Below, one piece after another: positions 59,946 through 64,000 of a DNA stretch of 64,000 nucleotides. The position numbers and the translations under genes are program-made. How positions within the stretch are numbered: the first letter of the stretch is position 1; every line of letters begins with the position of its first letter. The notes under the pieces are model-generated. The model was given only the letters and a program-made list of their open reading frames with translations. It ran no database searches and was not told the DNA's origin. Source of the stretch: JAVBJV01 sp031555315 (lineage in GTDB: Bacteria > Pseudomonadota > Alphaproteobacteria > Acetobacterales > Acetobacteraceae); contig JAVBUO010000013.1 in NCBI GenBank assembly GCA_031555315.1, positions 18,569 to 82,568 on the forward strand, given 5' to 3'.

Positions 59946-60728
59946 TCAGCGCGTGAACGGGATACGAACGTTGACGCCGGGCATCGGGGCGAAAAGCTCG
60001 TCGTCGGGGGCGTCGGGCCGCTCGCTCGAACGGAAGGATTCGCCGCGATAACCGCTGGGTGCGTTGAGAATCGTGGGCGAGATTTTGGTCTCCCGATAGG
60101 TGCGCGGGTATGGCTCGGTGATGTTGACGTCCGGCATCGGGGCAATGCCCGGGCCTTGCGGCGTCGAGAGCGACAGGCGCGGCGTTGCGCTTGCCACTGC
60201 CGGGGCTGCCGCTGCCGGGGCGGCCGGCGGGGTGCGCGATGTGCGCGGTTGCGCGGCCGGCGGAATGCGCAGCGGCTGACGCGGCGTCGTGACTGTCTGC
60301 GCGGCTGGGGGTGGCAACGCCAGAGAACGAGGCTGTGCAGCAGGTTGCGCGGCGGCGGTCAGGGCCGCGGCCGGTGCGCGCGGCGCTGCCATCGGGATGC
60401 GGGGCTGCTGCGGCGGTGTCGCCGCCGTCAGCGGTGTCGGCGGCGGCAGCGTGACGGGGCGCAGCACCGATGTGGAGTGTGCGGGCGCGGGCACTGGGAC
60501 GGCCGGTGTGTGCTGCACGGTGGCGGATCTTGCCGGTACTTGCCGGTGGGTTCGCGTTGCCTGACGTTGGCGCGTTCTCGGTTCCTGCCGGGCGGTCGTT
60601 GCGGTGCGTGCGGTCTGCCCGCGTGCACGCGGGGCCGCATCGGCGTCCGGGATATCGATGCCGGTGATGAAGGGCAAAAGGCAAACCGCGAGTATGGTTT
60701 TAAATATTGCGCGCGCGGGATGACGCAT
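59946..60728 (-). CDS. Pro/Ala/Thr-rich exported protein, uncharacterised
   Basis: This 260-residue protein has a signal peptide (MRHPARAIFKTILAVCLLPF, cleavage near ADA around residue 31). A 150-residue low-complexity stretch of Pro, Ala, Thr, Gln and Arg follows, probably disordered and periplasmic or wall-spanning. The last 75 residues are less biased and hold two copies of a short motif, APMPDVNI and APMPGVNV, about 55 residues apart, the second close to the C-terminus. No family is recognised. It has its own terminator and is divergent from the repetitive protein to the right. Confidence 0.65.
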   Translation of the reverse strand: MRHPARAIFKTILAVCLLPFITGIDIPDADAAPRARGQTARTATTARQEPRTRQRQATRTHRQVPARSATVQHTPAVPVPAPAHSTSVLRPVTLPPPTPLTAATPPQQPRIPMAAPRAPAAALTAAAQPAAQPRSLALPPPAAQTVTTPRQPLRIPPAAQPRTSRTPPAAPAAAAPAVASATPRLSLSTPQGPGIAPMPDVNITEPYPRTYRETKISPTILNAPSGYRGESFRSSERPDAPDDELFAPMPGVNVRIPFTR

Positions 60729-61424
60729 CGCTCTGGTCTCCGGACAGAAAATTCTGGGCAGAGTCGTAGATCAGCCCAAAGAAATAATACCGACGATTGA
60801 GTGGCGGCACACTGGAGAAAAAGCGTCATCCTGCCAAGACGCTATTTTCCGGCCGCGCGCCTCGGCCGGAATCCGTGATTCCGGCGGTGTTGACTGCCGA
60901 CCATCGGGCGTGCGGTCGAGTCGTGGGCTGTCATCGAGCGTATACTCAAAGGTGTTTGCGGCAATTTTTTGGAGAGCTTGCTGGTAAACTCAGGTCAAAT
61001 TTTGTACATTTTGCAATTTTTAGTTTATAAATCATGAAAATTTATAAATAATGTATAACATTATTTAATAAAACAAAATTTAAAAAAATAGATGTCGATT
61101 CATATCGAGGATGAACAAATTACCGTTTCCTTTTCGTTTCTTTTGTAAATTTTAGGCCAGGCGGAGGTATTTTATTAAACGAAGGCAAATTATTGCGCTA
61201 TCGGAATGCCGTTCTCAAATTGATAGATAAGGGTGTGTTGCGGGAAAAACACATGCAGCCCGAGGTTGCTTGCAAAATAACTTATATGATTCAAACGCTT
61301 AAAAAAATCCGGTCAATTTGAACCTAAAATGAGACAAACCACTGAAACTTGAACCAAGTAAATGGATAATGTATGACTTTTACGTGCTTTCAACTTCGCC
61401 AATCCACCAAAAAGGTTGTTAAAA
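60729..61424. other. Long, partly AT-rich intergenic region
   Basis: This is nearly 700 bases between divergent genes. Bases 60730-60950 are GC-normal and hold two overlapping inverted repeats (60847-60885). Bases 60990-61400 are extremely A/T-rich (6 G/C in the 60 bases from 61021). A candidate promoter lies at 61349-61377. No coding region or RNA gene was recognised. Confidence 0.5.
61349..61377 (+). promoter_or_regulatory. Candidate promoter of the beta-helix protein gene
   Basis: TTGAAC and TATGAC at exactly 17 bases spacing. The -10 box is imperfect, so this is only a plausible site; the ATG lies 48 bases downstream of it. Confidence 0.4.
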
Positions 61425-64000
61425 ATGTCCGCGCCATTAGGTTTTCGTAGCCAGTTGTTGGCCTGTACGGCTGGTATCGGTTTAATTATAGGTCTTACGG
61501 CCCCGGCTCAGGCGACTGAGTGGTGGCGGAATACGAACCAGTCCGGGTCTGCGGCGTCTGCGTCTGTGGGTAGCCCTTACTACAACGGATTGCGTGTCTA
61601 CGGTGGTGCGAACGTTTCGTATGGTTGGGCGAATATTGAGGTACCGAAAATTGCCGTGCAGGGGACGGGAACGAACACCGTCGTGACGATCGGCACCCTG
61701 GGCGGGACTCGTAGCAGACTGGTGTCCAACTGCTGCGACGGCACGGACGTGGTTCAGTCTCTCGAAGGCGCTACGGTCAATCTGCGTAACGTCGACATCG
61801 TTTCCACTCGTGCCGACGTCAACGGCATCTATGTGGTGCGCGCAACAGCCGATGTCGAAGATTTCACGATCACGACCAGCGGGAACTATTCCCGTGGTGT
61901 GTTCCTGTACAGCGTATCGCCGACGACCCCGGCTTTCGCCGATCTGCGGCATGGCACGATCACCACGTCCGGTTATTCGGCGCAGGGCATCTACATCGAC
62001 CCGCCAGCGCCCGGGATCGAAGTGGCGGCGCATGTGACCGATGTGACCATCAATACCAGCGGGCAGTATTCGCACGGGATCGAGTTCACATTCCACACGC
62101 CGGGCAGCAGTGAAACGACGGTCACCGACAGCCGCATCAACACGACCGGTGCTGGCGCGGCCGGTATCAAGCTGCAGGGCGGTATCGCGACTATTAGCAA
62201 CTCGCATATCCGTACAACTGGCGGGGCTGCGGGTAGCGAAAATGCGTATGGTATCAACGCATTCAACCAGAGCCGTGTGACGATGACAGGTGGTTCCATC
62301 ACCACCGCCGCGGATGGGGCGCATGCCGTATATCTGCGGGATCGTTCCAACGCGACGCTGACCAACGTTACCATCCAGACCGGCACGAACCCGAACGGCA
62401 CTCCGTCGGGGCGCGGCGCGGGTGCGCACGGCATCTATGCGACCGACAGCACTTCGTGGGCCAAGGTGAACGGCGGTTCGGTGACGACGCGCGGCAACAA
62501 TGCTTACGCGGTATACATCACCGGCAATTCTGCCGTGACGGTTAACGAAACCGGCACCACGCGCGCCAGCTTCACAACCCACGGCGCCAACGCGCACGCG
62601 ATCAACATCGGGTCGGGGACTTTTACCGGCAACTACGTCGACATCATGACGCATGGCGACGGCAGCTACGGCGTTGGTGTGGCGACATCGTCGTCGGCGA
62701 CGGTCAATCTGGCGCACAGCACCGTCACCACGCACGGTAACAATGCACACGGCCTGTGGCTGGATCCGCCGACCGTTCCTGGCGGTGCCACGGTGGTCGG
62801 CAACATCAGCGACACGGTGGTGACGACCGGGGGCAGCAATTCGGCCGGCATCTATCTGCAGGCTTCGTCCAGCTGGGGCAACGCAACGGCGACGATCACC
62901 GATACGCGCATCACGACCAGCGGTGCCGGGTCCGAAGGGTTGCGCGTGCAGTATGGCACCGCCAACGCGACGCGCCTTGCCATCGTGACGTCGGGCGTCG
63001 GTTCGCACGGCATCAAGGAGTACACCAACAGCCTTGTGAATCTGACCGGCGGTTCGATCGCGACGTCAGGGGCCGGTGCGGCCGGTGCGCTGGTGCAGGA
63101 CAACTCGATTCTGAACATCAATGGCACGGCCATCTCGACGACGGGCGGCCTGAACGGCACGACGGCTGCCTACGGCATCAACATGGCGGGCGCGAACTCG
63201 TCCGGCAGCATGACGGGCGGCAGCATCACAACTGTGGGCGAAGGCGCGCATGCGCTCCGTCTGGCCAGCGGTGCGGCGTTCACCCTGAATGACACGGTGA
63301 TCAGGACCGAAGGTGCTGGCGCGTATGGTGTTTCTACCAGCAGCGCTGTGTCCACCAACGGCATGACCGGTGGTTCGATCACGACCACAGGTGCAAATGC
63401 ACATGGCGTGTTCATGGAAGGTAACGCCGTATTCGCACTGAATGGCACGACCATCACCACCAGTGGCGCTGGCGCGCAGGGTGTCGTGGCGTGCTGCGGT
63501 ACACTGACGGTGAACAACCTGACCGTGTCGACCACTGGCGCTGAAGCGCATGGTCTGATGGCATCGGGCGGCACCCTGAACGTGACGGGTCCGCTGAACA
63601 TCACGACGACCGGTGTTGATGCGGCGGCGCTGTATACGAATGGCATTACCCAGAGCCTGACTCTGACCGACAGCACGCTGAGCAGCGCGCAGGGCGCGGG
63701 TGTGCTGGTGCGTGGCGGCAGCGTCGACCTGGCGATCAACAACAGCACCGTATCGGGTGGTGCGGCGCTGTTCGACGTGGCAGGTCCGTCGGCTTCCAAT
63801 CCGGGCGCGCTGAGGGTTGTTGCCGATGCTTCGACACTGACTGGCGCGACACGGATGGGGACGGGGGCGACCCTGGACCTGACGCTGCAGAACGGTTCGA
63901 CCTGGAACATCACGCCGGCGATGGCCAGCGGGATCGCCCCGGTTTCGACCGATCCGCTGAACGTGTCGCGGGTGAGCAACCTGGTGAACAACGGCAGCAC
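61425..64000 (+). CDS. Large repetitive beta-helix protein, probable autotransporter adhesin (cut by window edge)
   Basis: A single open frame of 858 codons runs from an ATG at 61425 to the window end without a stop, so the C-terminus is missing. It has a signal peptide (MSAPLGFRSQLLACTAGIGL, cleavage after AQA at residue 30). The rest is a chain of imperfect repeats of roughly 20-25 residues built on ITTSGxxAxGIY, GGSITTxGxxAHGV and similar. They are rich in Thr, Gly, Ala, Ser and Asn with almost no Lys, as in right-handed beta-helix passenger domains of type V autotransporters. An AAGG box precedes the ATG. A C-terminal beta-barrel is expected beyond the edge but not seen. Confidence 0.8.
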   Translation, partial: MSAPLGFRSQLLACTAGIGLIIGLTAPAQATEWWRNTNQSGSAASASVGSPYYNGLRVYGGANVSYGWANIEVPKIAVQGTGTNTVVTIGTLGGTRSRLVSNCCDGTDVVQSLEGATVNLRNVDIVSTRADVNGIYVVRATADVEDFTITTSGNYSRGVFLYSVSPTTPAFADLRHGTITTSGYSAQGIYIDPPAPGIEVAAHVTDVTINTSGQYSHGIEFTFHTPGSSETTVTDSRINTTGAGAAGIKLQGGIATISNSHIRTTGGAAGSENAYGINAFNQSRVTMTGGSITTAADGAHAVYLRDRSNATLTNVTIQTGTNPNGTPSGRGAGAHGIYATDSTSWAKVNGGSVTTRGNNAYAVYITGNSAVTVNETGTTRASFTTHGANAHAINIGSGTFTGNYVDIMTHGDGSYGVGVATSSSATVNLAHSTVTTHGNNAHGLWLDPPTVPGGATVVGNISDTVVTTGGSNSAGIYLQASSSWGNATATITDTRITTSGAGSEGLRVQYGTANATRLAIVTSGVGSHGIKEYTNSLVNLTGGSIATSGAGAAGALVQDNSILNINGTAISTTGGLNGTTAAYGINMAGANSSGSMTGGSITTVGEGAHALRLASGAAFTLNDTVIRTEGAGAYGVSTSSAVSTNGMTGGSITTTGANAHGVFMEGNAVFALNGTTITTSGAGAQGVVACCGTLTVNNLTVSTTGAEAHGLMASGGTLNVTGPLNITTTGVDAAALYTNGITQSLTLTDSTLSSAQGAGVLVRGGSVDLAINNSTVSGGAALFDVAGPSASNPGALRVVADASTLTGATRMGTGATLDLTLQNGSTWNITPAMASGIAPVSTDPLNVSRVSNLVNNGS

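Noticed and set aside
61482..63008. 508-codon minus-strand frame opposite the beta-helix gene
   Set aside because: It mirrors the codon structure of the repeat gene on the plus strand, has no ribosome site or family match, and the plus frame has a signal peptide and clear beta-helix repeats.
63170..64000. Second long minus-strand frame (276 codons) opposite the same gene
   Set aside because: Same cause: repetitive, GC-rich coding DNA on the plus strand leaves the opposite frame open.

Overview
The window is 64 kb of chromosome from a high-GC Alphaproteobacterium. The best guess is Rhodospirillales/Acetobacteraceae: the lptF-lptG-lptD-surA-rsmA cluster, the rpsF-rpsR-rplI...dnaB-alr-mlaE-mlaF...radA-cvpA-purF backbone and the fabD-fabG-acpP-fabF-mltG cluster all fit, as do the tripartite tricarboxylate transporter and the sugar-acid type IlvD dehydratase. 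The genus cannot be fixed from sequence alone. No tRNA, rRNA, CRISPR array, insertion sequence or integrase was seen.

1-31.9 kb is mostly metabolic and transport genes. It opens with the tail of an acyl-CoA dehydrogenase. A leftward operon follows: glutamate decarboxylase plus two tandem AspT-family antiporters, probably a decarboxylation/antiport acid-resistance or proton-motive system. A rightward operon holds a DauA-like D-amino-acid dehydrogenase, a serine/threonine-dehydratase-type enzyme and a TctC-TctB-TctA transporter. Then come a GST, an omega-aminotransferase, an arabinonate-dehydratase-like IlvD protein, a CurA-like reductase, two amidases, a family-6 uracil/hypoxanthine-DNA glycosylase, an L-threonate-dehydrogenase-like enzyme, RidA and RluA family proteins, an MFS carrier, a SpoU methyltransferase, an orphan phnCDEE phosphonate importer, yicC-gmk and an AEC carrier.

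31.9-44.6 kb holds two tandem Suppressor-of-Fused-domain proteins, then envelope biogenesis genes read leftward (lptF-lptG, lptD-surA-rsmA), an SDR, purF, cvpA and radA.

44.5-48.0 kb is the accessory part. An Xre-RES toxin-antitoxin module is followed by about 2.3 kb of strikingly AT-rich DNA. This carries five small genes whose products begin with double-glycine-type leader peptides and end in short, diverse, Cys-containing cores. Two good sigma70-like promoters and two strong terminators frame them. This looks like a small bacteriocin or secreted-peptide cluster inserted between mlaF and radA. It is the best candidate here for an undescribed system. No dedicated peptidase-transporter or immunity gene is recognisable in the window.

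48.0-64.0 kb returns to core genes: mlaF-mlaE-alr, dnaB, cfa, rplI-rpsR-rpsF (all leftward), then fabD-fabG-acpP-fabF-mltG (rightward). After these come a Pro/Ala-rich exported protein, a second very AT-rich intergenic region, and the first 858 codons of a large repetitive beta-helix protein, probably an autotransporter adhesin, which runs off the right edge.
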